The translations under genes and the position numbers were made by a program. A stretch of 64,000 nucleotides of DNA from Anaeramoeba flamelloides (lineage: Eukaryota; Metamonada; Anaeramoebidae). Under the pieces are notes generated by a model. It made no database searches. It was not told the origin of the DNA and was given only the letters and a program-made list of their open reading frames with translations. The stretch is from assembly GCA_027625915.1 (NCBI GenBank), contig JANTQA010000015.1:9701001-9765000 (forward strand), in the 5' to 3' direction. Positions 1 to 12,885 of this stretch are shown here, in pieces (positions within the stretch are counted from its first letter, which is position 1; every line of letters starts with the position of its first letter).

Positions 1-1362
1 TAAAGAATATCAAAAGATTTTACGGATAAAAGAGAAAGCCCCAAGAAAATTTTGGTTAGCCTTTTTTTTTTTTAAATTCGAAATAAAAAGAAAATTTCTG
101 AAATTAAAAAAATACCACTATGAGGGGTTTTCAGGATTTTAGAGAATTGAATAAAATGGTAGACTTTACTCTATTTTTTTGAATTCTGGTAAACCATGGT
201 TAGGTTTTTTTTAGTTTCTGGAATTAACCAAAAATTTATTTAAATTTTCAGTTTATTTCAAAAATTAGTAAAAAAATCTATGTACTCTACCACGATCCAT
301 GGAACTTCAAGGCACTTCCTCAAACTCTAACAAATTTTTTTAGAGTTTTTTATTCAAGTTGCAATACGAGATAAGATTGTAAATCAGAGGATAACTTTCC
401 TTTTCTCCCTTTTTTTTTAAATATTTTTAAACAAAGACAAGAAAAAGAGCAAGAAAAGCCAGAAATAAAAGAAAGACAAAAAATAATAAATTAAAGTCAA
501 AACTTAATTTAAACTCGGGTCTTTCCCAGGGAATATTAAAAAAGTCACATTTTTCTACAAAATAGACTTTTTTATTAGATTGAAAATGGCATTAAACACA
601 TCTATTGTTAATAATAACAAAAATAAATATTCAATTTGGCTTGTAGAATAAATAATTATAATACAGAAAATAAATAAAAACGATAAAAAAACATTAAAGA
701 TTTATTACAATATTATTTTTTTATGAAAATTTTGAGAAGGTGGATAAATAATATATTTGATTTCACAAATAGAACCCCAATTACTATTTTTTAGTAATTA
801 GAAATATTATTTTTGTAGTATAACATTTTCCAGCATCATTCGTGTTCATAAATCAAAATTAAATAGAAATAATGATTATAACAAAACAAATATATATTAT
901 AAAATAAATAATTTTTAAATTGTTGTTTAAAAAAAAAAAGAGAGGGATAATATATATCTGAAAACGGATTAGAAAATACATTTTTAACATTAACTAATAC
1001 ACAAAAATAACTGCTGTCATTTCTGTTTTTTTTTTTTTTTTTTTTACACACCATTTCTTTATTCAAATATAATACCAAAAATTTGTTACAACAACAAATA
1101 ATTTGAAATTAATATCTCGCATAATAATAATTTTTTTTTTTTAATTTAGTGAATGAAAAAAAAAAAGCCGTATTTCAAATAATGTAATTATACAAAAATA
1201 GAGAGCACCTTTAATGATAAAATCACCGAATCTATTTCAGAAGACAAAAATCTCGTACCAAAAAATGGAAAATTTGATATTTTTTTAAAGAATTAACATT
1301 AAAAAAGCACTATTTTTTTGGGATGGTTCAAACAAAAATCACTATTTAGGTATTTCAAGTTA
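1..1362. other. A+T-rich spacer, no gene seen
   Basis: No open frame with coding character was found. Bases 1-340 contain degraded sequence resembling the foldback repeat at about 51836-52440: both carry the stem sequence seen around 'ttttcggtttatttc' and GGTAC/GGAACTTC-type short motifs. The rest is poly-A/poly-T-rich sequence lying downstream of the minus-strand RING gene. Confidence 0.6.
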
Positions 1363-2426
1363 TTAATTATTTTGTGAACAAAATTTAATTTGGCGAAGAT
1401 TTTTAGGTTTTACAGCGACTTTACAGTTTGGGCATTTTTTTTGGTGTTTTAGCCATTCTGAAATACACCCCCTATGGAAAACATGGCCACACGGGGTTGA
1501 AACACCTTCCATGTTCACGAGTTCTAAACAAATAGTACACGTTGGAGGCTTAAAATTAATAGAGGCTGTTTTTTGAGATTTTTTCAAAAATTTTTGTTGT
1601 CTTTTGAATTTTAAATTTTCCTTTTCAAGCAGTATTTGGTGCTTGATGTCATTGCTTGTTTCTAAATTTTTATCCAAGTCATTAAACAATTCGTTTATTA
1701 CAGACAATGGGTTTATGTCATCTAAATTCTGTTTGTGTTTGCTTGTTGATTTTTGTTTTTTATGCGATTTTTTTTTTAATTTTTTCTTTGTTTTGTCATT
1801 TCTTTTTCTTGAATTTCTTTCTTTTTGGGTTTTGTGTTTTCTTTTGCTCTTGTTTTTCTTTTTGCTTTTCTTTTTGTTTTCTTTTTCTTTTTCATTTTCC
1901 TTTTTTTTCTTTTTATTTTTTTCCTTCCTTTCGCCTTTTCCGATCTCTTTTTGTTTTTTCTTTTCTTCTTCGATAATGATATTATCATTATCCATCTTTT
2001 CAGTTTCGCTTTCTTGATTGTTGGTGGCTTGTTTCTTGTATTTGGAAATTCTTAATTCGTTTCTTGTATTCAATTTTCGTTTTTTTGATGTATTTGATTC
2101 AATTTCTGGATCAAGGACAATAATATCATTGTTTGCATTGTTTTCTTGTTGTGTTATCGGCCTTAGCTTTTTGGTATTGCTTGTGCACATATAATCTTCG
2201 TCTTCGCTAAAGGGCGAACTTAGTACATAATCCGAAAATTTGTCATCGTCATCATCGCTTGATGAGCTTGGGCTCTCACTTGGCCAATCAATAATTTCAA
2301 TTTTGGCTGAAGAGGTTTATAATTTACATTTGATAAGTTTCGTATGGAATTTAGATCAACACAGAATACAAGGAGAGAAAAAATTAAAGAAAACAAACCT
2401 TTTTTTTTCTTTTTGGGTTTTGGCAT
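1363..2426 (-). CDS. RING-H2 protein with SUMO-interaction-like motifs
   Basis: Two exons, complement(1363..2306, 2399..2426), give 323 residues; the 92-bp intron (GTTTGT...TTCAG) restores the frame exactly, G+CC making Ala10. The ATG at 2424-2426 opens with MPKPKKKKK. The C-terminus (residues 266-305) is a RING-H2 zinc finger: CxxC, then CGHVFHRGC, then CxxC after ten residues, with a tail resembling the TRAIP type. A very basic Lys/Glu/Arg stretch (about 125-200) precedes it. Three hydrophobic-then-acidic stretches look like SUMO-interaction motifs: IEIID (12-16, followed by PSES and five Asp), IIVLD (71-75) and IIIEEE (119-124). RING proteins transfer ubiquitin from an E2; SIMs plus a C-terminal RING would suit a SUMO-targeted ubiquitin ligase acting in the nucleus. 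The RING and intron are seen in the sequence; the STUbL role is inference. Stop is TAA. Confidence 0.85.
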
Positions 2427-5115
2427 TCTTGGGTTAAACGATAGCGTGAAGAAAAAGTTAAATTTTCAGATCTTTTAAAAAAAAATGAATACAAAGTACG
2501 AGTTTTTGGAAATTAATTGAACAACTATCTGATTTAATTTTCATTAATACATATTCTTATGTTGAACTTTAAGAGATTTCAAATCTCTATCATGGAAAAA
2601 TTTCAGTTTAAAAAATTGATATGTTGATTTTTCTTATCTTCTTTGAACAATCAAGATTCATTTTGGTTTGTTAAATAAAAGGAGTGGTTGATCTCAAATG
2701 ATGGTTTAACTTATAAGCAATGAACAATATGAATGTGTTACTTCTTTCATTTTTATTTTTTCAGGCTTATCTTTTAACGGATGTTCGGATTTGTGAAAAG
2801 GACGAGTTTCAAAAACTAATTGTTTTTCAACTTTTTCGAGTCAATTATATTTATGGATTCTCGATACTTCTGAGGATAACAATTTGTGTTGTCTCAAGAA
2901 GACAGAACACTCCAAAAGACAAAAAACAAAGAATATACTGGGATTTTTTTGTTTGATTAAAATTCCCCGATCAGCATCAAGATCATTCATAAATTTTTTC
3001 AAAAAAAACTACAATATTTGCTGATTTTACCCTTTTTAATAATTTCAATTAGAATAAACACTATTGGTAAATAAAAGATCTTTTGATCAAAAAATTATTT
3101 TTAAAGATATTTTACAATATAAGTTCAACAATCCAATTGTTCAGGTTATATTAAGATTTTTTTTCGATTGAATAGCAAAAAATTTGAATAATTTTGTCTT
3201 CACATCTAAGAGGTCATTTTATGATATATTTTAAAAGTATTTTAAATCGGATGAATATCTTTCAAATAGGGAATCAATTATTTTGACAATTAAAGAATTA
3301 TTTGTTCTTTTGAAATTGGGAAAAATATTTTTTCTTTGATTTTCCTTTCGGTTTTTTTTAATTTTTGGAATAACCATTGTGAAAAAAATTTGGGTCATTA
3401 AAAAAAATTGGGTCAGTCAAAAATTTGTTTTCGTTTTTTAAATAGTAAATTTTAGCAAAATGGTTTTTGATCAAAGTAAAATTTTATGAACAAATCTTAC
3501 ATTTAATAAAAACCAAAGTCACTATAGATAATAATTTTCAGAAAAAAAAATTAAATTGTTGCATTTTAACCTTTTTGGAATTACTGTGGAACTCTAAAAA
3601 ACAAAAATTTATTTTTAATTGTCAACTTTACTAAAAATGTTGATTTTTTTTATTAGATTACATTCAAAGATCAAGTTAATCATTGTTTGGGAAGACCAAA
3701 AATTAATAACTGTTTTAAATTAAAGTTTGTCTATGGGGATTTAAAGAATTTAAATGGTTTCTGAAATCTTGATATTTCGGTATTTTGAAGTTTTGATTGT
3801 AAACATTAGTGGAAAACAACCTCTTTTCTAAAAACAGCTTTTTTGGAAGATTTTATTATTCAATTTGGTTTAAAAGGATATTTAAGATTAACTGTGATAA
3901 ATTTGCGTTCATTAACAATGATAAATATCTTATTAGATTAATAGATTATAAGATTTCCTATTAAATAGTTCTCTTATTTTTAGTAAAGTTGACAATTAAA
4001 AATAAATTTTTGTTTTTTTGGAGTTCCACAGTAATTCCAAAGGGTTAAAATGCAACAATTTAATTTTACTTCTGAAAATTATTATCTATAGTGACTTTGG
4101 TTTTTATTAAATGTAAGATTTGTTCATAAAATTTTACTTTGATCAAAAACCATTTTGCTAAAATTTACTATTTAAAAAACGAAAACAAATTTTTGACTGA
4201 CCCAATTTTTTTTAATGACCCAAATTTTTTTCACAATGGTAAACAGAAAATTTATTAAAATTTTCGGTTTATTCTTAAAAGTAAAAATAACCTAGGACAC
4301 TTTCAATATTTATCATTAGTTATTTTATTTCTATATCTGAGTTTTTTTAGAAGATAAGAATGTTTTCAAAACTATTAGTTATTATCTATTTTAATAAATA
4401 TCCTAAAGTGGAATTAAACTAAAATTCCTTGTCACATCTATTTAAAAATTTTTACCCCAAAATAGACCTTTTTTCTAGACTAGAGACCTTTAAAAAAAGT
4501 AGTTATAATTACAACAATAAATACAACAGCCTTAAGATTTTTAAGAACGGGAATGTTGATTATATTGTGACTAAACTCAATGAACAAGGATGAAATGATA
4601 ATTGAAAGAGTTGTTTTGTCTAACTTTTTTTTTCAATTTTATTTTTTCATACTAGTGATTTGAAACAAATTTTTTAATCTTTTGAAAAAAGTGGGGATAT
4701 TTTCAAGATCAATTCGTTGACAAACAAAAAATTTTAGCTTATTCAACAAATATTTCATACAGTAGCCAAAAATACCACTGTTTAAGATTCGAAAACCAGT
4801 CAGGATACTGATAAAAATTGTTCAAAAAATCATAAAGTATTTTTTTTTGGAAGAAACATACATTACTAATCATCGCTTTTGATAAACAACTGATGTTATT
4901 TAAATTATAAAAAGCAAATCATTGATTAATTCCGAAATTAAAAAATGAAAAAACAAAATACAAAATAAGTTGTATTTGTAAGAGTTTATTTTGAATAAAA
5001 AGAAATATAACAAATCTAAAACATAAGAAATTTTGTTAAAATATTTATAAAAGTTTCTGTATAATAAAAGCTATATATAAAATATAAATTATATTAATAG
5101 TTCAAAAAAAATTCT
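2427..5115. other. Spacer between RING and V-ATPase genes
   Basis: Non-coding as far as can be seen, except a weak 78-codon plus-strand frame at 2720-2956 without recognisable domains. The main content is the long inverted repeat at 3373-4240. Confidence 0.6.
3373..4240. repeat. Long inverted repeat, 265-bp arms
   Basis: Left arm 3373-3638 and right arm 3976-4240 are reverse complements with only about six differences, separated by 337 bp of unrelated A+T-rich sequence. Both outer ends begin ACCATTGTG. No clear target-site duplication was seen. It could be a foldback transposable element or a recent inverted duplication. A transcript through it would fold into a hairpin of about 265 bp. Confidence 0.9.
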
Positions 5116-8100
5116 TTAATAAAGTGTAACATATTGATTTAAACTCTCACGCCTATCAAGAGAGATACATTCAGAGATTCGAACAATATTTCGAATTTCT
5201 TGCTCTTTTAATTTTACAAACGAATAGAAAACACCATAATGGAACTGTCTTTCAAAAGAAGCTTTATTCAATTCAACTTCCATTTCAAAAAAGAAATCTT
5301 CAAGTGATTTTTCACCATCTAATTCTGTTTCTTCAAATAATTTATTGTATTGCTAGATTGTTGAAAAAAAAATTAATCGGAGAAATGAAAAAAAAAGATT
5401 ACAAAATATTAAACAATTTAGAAACAATGCTTGAATTGATAGACTTTTAGAACAAATAGAGAAGTGAATAAAAAGAAAAGAAAAAGAAAAGAAAAAGAAA
5501 AGAAAAAGAAAAAGAAAAGAAAAAGAAAAGAAAAAGAAAAGAAAAAGAAAAAAAAAAGAAAAGAAAAAGAAAAAAAAAAGAAAAGAAAAAGAAAAAGAAA
5601 AAGAAAAGAAAAAGAAAAAGAAAAGAAAAAGAAAAAGAAAAGAAAAAGAAAGATAAGAAAAAAGAAAAGGAAAGAAAACAAATCAAAAAACCCAAATAAA
5701 AAGAACAAACACCAAAAGAAGTGAAACAAAAAAAAAAAAAAAACAAAAGATAAAAAAAGTTAAAAAACATACATTATAATTTTCTAATGCAGCTCTAACT
5801 CCGTCTTCATCTTCGGCCTTGGCTAATGCATTGTTACCTAAATAGATTTTTTGTAAAAATTAAAAGATTATATTTTATTTATAAATTAATGAAGAATGAA
5901 CAATTTTTTTTTAAAAAAATATATATTATATCCTAGTTAGCAAAAACAAACCATCAGGATAAAGATACCCAATTGTAGGGAAAAGCTTTAATTTATCATC
6001 CTTTCTAAGTTCAGTTCCAAAACTATTAACTGTAATCGTAATGGTCCTTCGATCAGCTTCAAACTTTAAAAAAATTAAATTGAATGTAATAGATAATACA
6101 AAAGAAATTAATTTTGAAAATTTGATCAAATAAAAAATAAAATAATTTTAGATTAATTATTATTGGATTCAAAATTATATCTCTTAAATTAATTACCTTT
6201 AAAAGTTCGCTCATGACTTCAAAAGTTGTCCCTCCTATTTTTTCACAATATTTATAAAAATCTTCAAGGTATGCCTTATAAAGCGTATTTAAAATGATTT
6301 CGATATTTAATTCATTCAAATCTTCTTTACTTAAACAATCAACAAAATATGGTGCAAGCTATTAATTATTATTATCATAATATAATAGAATTATAATTTT
6401 TTTTTAAAAAATATAGGTTTGATAATTTAATATTTAATACATATAAATATAATAAATTAAAAAGATTCACGTTTATTATTATTTTGAGAGACAAGTAAAA
6501 AAAAAAAAAAAAAAAAAAAAAACAATAAACACAATTTTCTAAAAAAAAATGAAATTTTAAAGAAAGTTAAGAAGATATTTAATAAAATATTCCAATTAAA
6601 AATATAATATAATTCCAACCACCAAATAGAAAACGATCTAATATGTTAATTTTTTTTATTAAAAAGAAAAGAAGATGTTTAATAAATTTCCGTTATTTCT
6701 TTTTAGTAAAAAAAAATCCCAACAATCTTTTTTTTTTTTTTTTTTTTTTTTCATTAAGGAAGCGAACACTATATTCACCCTACTTTCCATTAAGTTTTTG
6801 TTTTCTAATTATTTCCCACAAAAAAAAACATACAGCATCAATTAAAACTTTGTAAAAAGATTTTGATTCAACAAATGCAAAGCATTTAAAAAAACATCTT
6901 TACCATCTTTCCAAAAAATTATTTTTTTTTTTTAAGGGATTTCTCTTTTGGCTTTTTTTTTTGTTAATAAAGTAAAAATTGTATATTCATAAGTGTAAAT
7001 ATGAACGTTTTAAAAAACTCTATTTTTTATTTATTGATTTTTTTTGTGGCAATTATTGAATCGAAGCCTATTTCACTTATACGAAAACAGTTTTTTTGAA
7101 AACTTAGTTATTGATTTAAATATGTATTTTTAATTTATGTTATCTCGTAGAACGTGTTTATTTATTCTCTTTTATTATTTTTATTATATTTTCAAATATT
7201 TTCTTTTTAAGTATTGTTTTTTTTTTTTGAATTTTCTTTTTTTTTTACTTTGTGGAAGTTTTAGGTATTCAAGTTTGGCAAAGTCTTTAAACTACTCTAA
7301 CCTCACTTTGTTATAGACCGGGCATTCTCAGAAGTTTGGGGTATATTTTTGACAAAATTATATTTTTTAAGACGTTCATATTTATCATTGTGATTTAATA
7401 AGAATATAACAACAGCCAACCCTATATTTAACTTTACAAAAATTGAATATATCTTCATTAAAAGTAGTTTGAAAAATAGTGTTCAAAAATTAGGTTATTT
7501 TTGTTTTGATGTCACCAGTTCTGTTTTAAATAAAAAATGTGAGAAAATTTATTTTTATAGATAAGAATTTTAGTTGATAACATGGATTATCGTAGTGTTG
7601 GTAATAAATTCGTGGTAATATTATAAAATTGTAATTTATCCAACTTTATCACAAAAAATCATAAAATCACAATATTAGCAAATATAACAATGAATTTGCA
7701 ATAGCCATAAAGAAAATTATTTTTTTAAAATCACTTTACAAAAAATCTCATGAATTTTACAAAAGAAAAAAAACACTTTTACATCACTTTTATCCTTTAC
7801 TAATATTAGAAAGGGGTTTAAAGGGTTGTAAAGCGTCTTAAAGGTTTGAAAGGTTAAAAGAAAATTGAAAAAAAAATAAAAGGAATGTGATTTTTTTGAA
7901 TTAAAAAAATTTTTTCAATTCATTTTTTTCTTTCGATCCAAAAGTAAAAATCTCAAACAAATTTTATAATCAAACAAACTATAACCCATTCAAAAAATGC
8001 ACTTAATCTATTATAGATGTGTTTTTTTTAAAATGGAGATATTATCTTCATCAGTTAAATAGCCAAAAAGAAAGGTAGAAGAATTTTCCTTATTATTGTC

Positions 8101-11100
8101 GATCCATTAAAACCAAAACCTCTAAGTCTAGCTGTGTTTTCTGTGAAATTTTAAGCTATAAGAGAACAAGAAGAATAAAAAATAGAAAACACGTGTCCAA
8201 ACAATCTTAATAATTTGTGATAGCGTGGCTAGGTTTTAGCGAAAGCTTTTGAAAAGTTACCCAATCCCCTTTCAGCCTGAATAGAGGAAATAAAATGTTT
8301 TAACCCAAAAATACATTCTTAAAAGAATGCCCAATTTTTGTTTGTTTTTTTTTAGAAGCCTTTTATTCAACGCAATTTACAACACCACGATTAACTGAGA
8401 AAATATTTATTTACCTTTTTTTATTATTTTTGTTGATCTAAAGGATCGATTGATATGCCAACCAAATCAAAATAAATTACAATGGAAAATCTTGATCTTC
8501 TCCTTGATTGGATCAAGTCTCTTTTTTGTTAATTTTTTAAAAGGACAACTTTATTTTCAGGATCTATTTTTTTGATCAAACAAAATTTTTCTTTTTTAAA
8601 ATATTGCTGAATAAGCCTTAAAAGTCATCAACTATTATATTGCGATTACTTTTTAATCGCTATCTTTTAATATTTATCACGTTTTCTAGACAATTATATA
8701 GATTTTATAGAATTTCGCGATTTTTTATATCATCGCAATAATATTCGAATTAGCTATTGAGAAAATATTGATATTTTCTCAATATCTCGATTTTTTCCAT
8801 ATCTCGATGTTTTCCATTATCACAATTTTATGTAATATCGTAATTTTTTTAAACGTTGTCGTGAATTGAAAAATATTTCGTCAAATCAACTATTATCAGA
8901 AATAAAATTCAAAAAAATTATTCTCAAATTTCTAACAAATTCCTAAGGGTGCAACTTTCTATTGATAACAATAGATACAATAATTAATACATAAAAAATT
9001 TATATTGTTTTCTTCAAAGAGAGATTATATATTTTGGAAAAATCATTCAAATTAAAACTTTATAAATTACATATAATTACTTTTTCTTTTATTTCCCCTT
9101 TCATTGTATTTTGTTAACACTCAATTTAAAATTGACAAAATGAATATTTTTTTGGGATATTTAATAATTTAAATAAAGTCATTTTAAAAAAAGTGTCAGA
9201 TAAAAGTTTTTAATATAATACTAAAAATAGGCATGTTGGTGTTTACCAACTGTTAATAGATCATGTTGAACCCCTTTTGTGTCTACACTTTTTTGAAACG
9301 AATTTAAAGTTATTAAATAAAAAAAATCATTTAAAATTGAAATTGTAACTCGCCTAAAAATTCTATTTGTTTTTTGAAAAAAGTGTTGGGAAAATATTGA
9401 TAAATGTTTCTCAAACCCTTTGGTTCATAATTTTACACAGTTTGAATAGCAATTTTGAAAACTTTTCGTTCTCACTTTTTGTAAAACAGCTGTAGCTAGA
9501 AATAAATTTCGAAAAAATCGAAATTGAGCAAGTTCATTATCAAGGGCAAAAACCAAAAGTTTTAATTTAGCTATTTATAAAAAGTCAGAATTTTTATCTG
9601 AATGAAAAAAAATTAAAAAAAGTGAGTAACTAGTCTTTGAATGTCATGTTGAGGCTGTAGTGGGGAGAAACACTCTTTTATTATTTTTTTTTTTGAGTCT
9701 TCACTTTTTTAAAATAGAAAACTTTAAAAAAGTTTGAATTCATACAAGCTAAAAAAAAAAGTCCCAACTTTTTTAAAATAGCTGTAATTCATCATCAAAT
9801 TTTTAAGTTGAGTCAGCTTTTTTTTTCTGGTGACTTTTTATAACTAATTTATTATTTGCTATTTGAAAAAAGACTGTATTAAAGACAGGTCTTTTAAAAT
9901 TATTCTTTAAGGGAAGAGTTATTACGCCGAAAAATAAAATTTTGAAATTGAAAAAAAAAAAAATTGTACTTTTAATGAGTACTTAATACCGATTAAAAAT
10001 AAACTGGCATGTGGTTTATGATAGATTTCTAATAACCAACAATGGAAAACTAGAAATTTTTAGAAAAGAGCACCAAATGGAGACACCTACTTTTCAATTA
10101 AATGTGTTAATAATAATTTTGAAAACAGTTGTGTTAGTTTCGAAGTGTCGCTCTTTGGAAATTTTTGAGATCTCAAAGATTGTTTTTTTTTCATTTTTTT
10201 CACTTGGGTTATTTTGAAAGGAAGAATGCTACATAACCCTTACTTTTCCAAATGCGAAAAGGCTGCTACAAAAAAAAAAAAAAAACATAGTTTGGATTAA
10301 ATTGATGAAATCTATTTTATACTTTTAGAAAACGATTTGCATCGAATTGAAGAAATTTAAGAATTTGATAATATAAAATAATAAACAATTGGATTTTTTT
10401 TTCTTTTTTCTAATTAAGAGTCTTTTGAAATTTTTTTTTTTGATTAATTAAATTTTTTGTCATTGTGATTCCTTTTATACTTTTTTTTGGAATTGAATTT
10501 TGTAAATATGATCCTTTTGAATTTTATTTTGTTTTTTGAATTTTTTACAATGGGATCCTAATGAATCTGTTTTTTTGTTATTTACATTTTTTGTAATTTG
10601 GATTCTTTGAATTCTTTTTTTTTGTTCTTTGTATTTTTTTGAAATTGAATTACAATTTCACAATACCCTTTTTTTGAAATTTGAATTTTGTAAATATGAT
10701 CCTTTTGAATTTTATTTTGTTTTTTGAATTTTTGTCATTGAAGATCCTTAAAAACTTTTTTTTGTTGGTTTATTAGATTTATTATCATGCAGAGAATCCT
10801 GTATTTTTTTTCTTATTTTAATTACATTTTTTGTGATTGAGATTCGAGGAAATGTTTTTTTTGGTTATTATTTGATTTTTTGTAATTAAGATACCTAACT
10901 TGATTAATTTTTTTTAAAACATTAGAATTTTGTCAATTAAAAGAAGTGCAATTTCACAAGATCATTTTAAGTGGCAAGCCGCTCTTTGAGTACGAAACAA
11001 ATCCACGGTAAGTGACTAGACCCTTAAAGGGAATATTTAATACTGGTATTTGTATAATAAATGGGAAAAAATTTTCACTTTTTTTTCCTTATTTTTTTCA

Positions 11101-12001
11101 AAAGAATTTCAGAGACTAGTTTGAAATGCGATCTTTCTTATTATTGGTTTGGATCTTTTTTGTTGTATACACTGTTGTTGAATAGTAAATGGGAAAAAAT
11201 ATCTTTTTACATTTGGGTGGTTTCTTTTTTGAAGTAAATAAGAAACAGATCAAAATATTGAAGATAAAAAAAAAAAAGGGTTTTTCGGTGCTCTCTGGTG
11301 AGAGAAAGAAAAAAGAAGAAAAAAAAATAAAAAAGATTTGTGAAATTGAATTTTGTTTTTTGATAAAACAAAAATTACTTACTGGAAGATCGACTATAAC
11401 AGAATCATATAAATCTGATGGGTTGGTTGAAACAGAAAGTGCTTCAATTTCTTCAAACATCCCAAGAGGATGACAATTTTTCAATAATTCCTTGAGATCG
11501 CTGTTATGGATTGTTCCACTTATTAAATAAACAATGTTATCGATCATATACCCATAGGTGATATAGTCTAAAAAGGTGCTTAAGGGATCAACAACTTGCT
11601 TATGGATATAGTTAAATTCCTCTACAAGCTTTTCTGTACATTTTTCAGCAATAACTGTAGTGTCAAGTGGGGTTGGTTCGTTGGACAAAAATTGCCCATA
11701 CGTTGTCCCTGTGAGGTGAAGTTTTACATCGTCAAGGGTTTCACATTGAATTAAATTCCCGTAATCAGTAGAAGTTAACAGACTTTTTCTATAACCCCGT
11801 ACAACAGCTAAAATGTTGGAACAGAGAAATTAAACACATAAAAAGTATTTTTTTTTTTGTTTTTTTATTTTTTTTTTAATTAACAAGTAAGCAAAGTTGT
11901 GGGATTGATTAAACAGGAAAGAAAAATTCAAAATAAAAAGATTGAAATAAAAAAAAATAATAACCTTCGTAATAACCATTTTCAATATTAAAGGATAACA
12001 T
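5116..12001 (-). CDS. ATP6V0D: V-type H+-ATPase V0 subunit d
   Basis: Six exons, complement(5116..5352, 5773..5837, 5952..6063, 6197..6358, 11383..11807, 11965..12001), give 345 residues against about 350 in animals and fungi. Subunit d sits on the cytosolic face of the V0 ring and couples the central stalk to proton pumping in acidic compartments. Conserved blocks run the full length: start [99 protein letters not shown], and the C-terminal [20 protein letters not shown]. All five junctions are GT-AG and keep phase. Introns are 157, 5,024, 133, 114 and 420 bp; the large one splits VDLP from LAPYF. The last intron carries a long (AAAAG)n tract. Stop is TAA. The exon calls are firm because each is anchored by family-conserved sequence; the only odd point is the size of intron 2. 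Confidence 0.95.
5468..5690 (+). repeat. (AAAAG)n purine tract in V-ATPase intron
   Basis: About 220 bp made almost only of A and G on the plus strand, as AAAAG/AAAGAAA units. It lies inside the last intron (5353-5772) of the V-ATPase d gene, so the pre-mRNA carries the pyrimidine (TTTTC)n strand. It reads as K/E or F/S low-complexity peptides in every frame, so frames across it are artefacts. Confidence 0.95.
8757..8782. repeat. Perfect 26-bp palindrome
   Basis: Twelve-base arms (TTGAGAAAATAT) around a TG centre, inside the large V-ATPase intron. It may be chance or a remnant of a small foldback element. Confidence 0.7.
9911..11023. mobile_element. TTAA-flanked non-autonomous element, family T2
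   Basis: About 1.1 kb flanked by TTAA at 9907-9910 and 11024-11027. Left end reads GGGAAGAGTTATTACGCCG; the right end, reverse-complemented, reads GGGTCTAGTCACTTACCG. The interior (10011-10370) is clearly related to 34080-34490 and 60720-60990, and 10440-10920 holds a degenerate ~50-60-bp tandem repeat (units around TTTTGAATTTTATTTTG). No transposase frame is present. TTAA target duplication is the hallmark of piggyBac-type elements, but that family name is inference. It lies in the V-ATPase intron. Confidence 0.8.
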
Positions 12002-12492
12002 TTAAATCAAATAAAAAATTAAAAAAATGAAAACAGATTTTTTGTTTTGTTTTAATTCTTGATCATTTTTATTCAAATAGTATGACTTTTTTTCAACAAA
12101 ATGATGTTTAAATAAACTTCCAAGAGTATTAACATTCGATCAATGATTTATTTTATTTTTAAGGTTTAGTAACCTTTGAATGGGAAAAAAGATTATATGT
12201 TTATTGTGTAATTACAAACGCATTGGTGTGATATAAAATCTGCATGTTTCAAAAGTAAAAATATATTCCTCAGGTTTTTCACGTAGGACAGGTAAAAAAA
12301 TTTTTATTTGATTTTCATTATCTATTTTTCTATAAGATACCACAAATTTCTAAAACCAATTATCTTGGAAAACTCTATTTTATCAAAGAATACTAAGAAA
12401 AATGAAGTGAAAATTGGTTATATTTTGATGTAAAACTCTATTAACTGATACATTCAATGCTTTTTGAGAAATTATTTACACGTATTTGAAAT

Positions 12493-12863
12493 TCTGATGT
12501 TTGAAGAATTGATGGAAAAAAATATTCACATCTTTTTCCTATTTCTCTTTTACAATAGATTTTGTAAAAAAAAGTTTGAAATTTGTCATCGATATTTATT
12601 TGTTTATTCTTTTTTTGTACTTTGATATATATTGGGAACTTTGGGTGAACTAAGAATCAGTATGAAAGGAAAATTGAATAGATGAATTTGAAAGTGGAAT
12701 TATATCCAATTTATTATACAACAACAGTGTATGCAAAAAAAAGACCCAAAAAAAATTAATATAGATTACAAATTTCAAACTATTTTTTTACAAAATCTAT
12801 TGTAAAAGAGAAATAGAAAAAAGATGTGAATATTTTTTTTACATTTATTATTCTAATTCCAGT
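12493..12863. repeat. Palindromic element, family P
   Basis: About 75-bp inverted arms (about 12514-12588 and 12768-12842) around a ~180-bp centre. The outer ends resemble TACTGGTATTTGAATAATAAATG, the terminus shared with copies near 21880, 25985, 29799 and 61432. A foldback-type MITE with no coding capacity. Confidence 0.75.
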
Positions 12864-12885
12864 TTATAGAAAAGAAACTTTGACT

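Larger units (their letters stand above)
6359..11382 (-). other. 5,024-bp intron 2 of the V-ATPase d gene
   Basis: Starts GTAAGT next to ...VDLP and ends AATAG before LAPYF, phase 0. Contents: poly-A/T tracts, a perfect 26-bp palindrome at 8757-8782, a weak copy of the ~150-bp hairpin repeat (about 7745-7862), the TTAA element at 9911-11023, and one end of the palindromic element family at 11041-11090. No nested gene was recognised. Confidence 0.85.

Noticed and set aside
1604-2055. Phe/Ser/Leu-rich plus-strand frames that look like membrane proteins
   Set aside because: They are the complement of the Lys/Glu-rich coding stretch of the RING gene. The same holds for frames opposite 49630-50700 and 55031-55219.
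2720-2956. 78-codon plus-strand frame near the RING gene
   Set aside because: Less A+T-rich than average, but no domain, no splice partner and no homology could be recognised.
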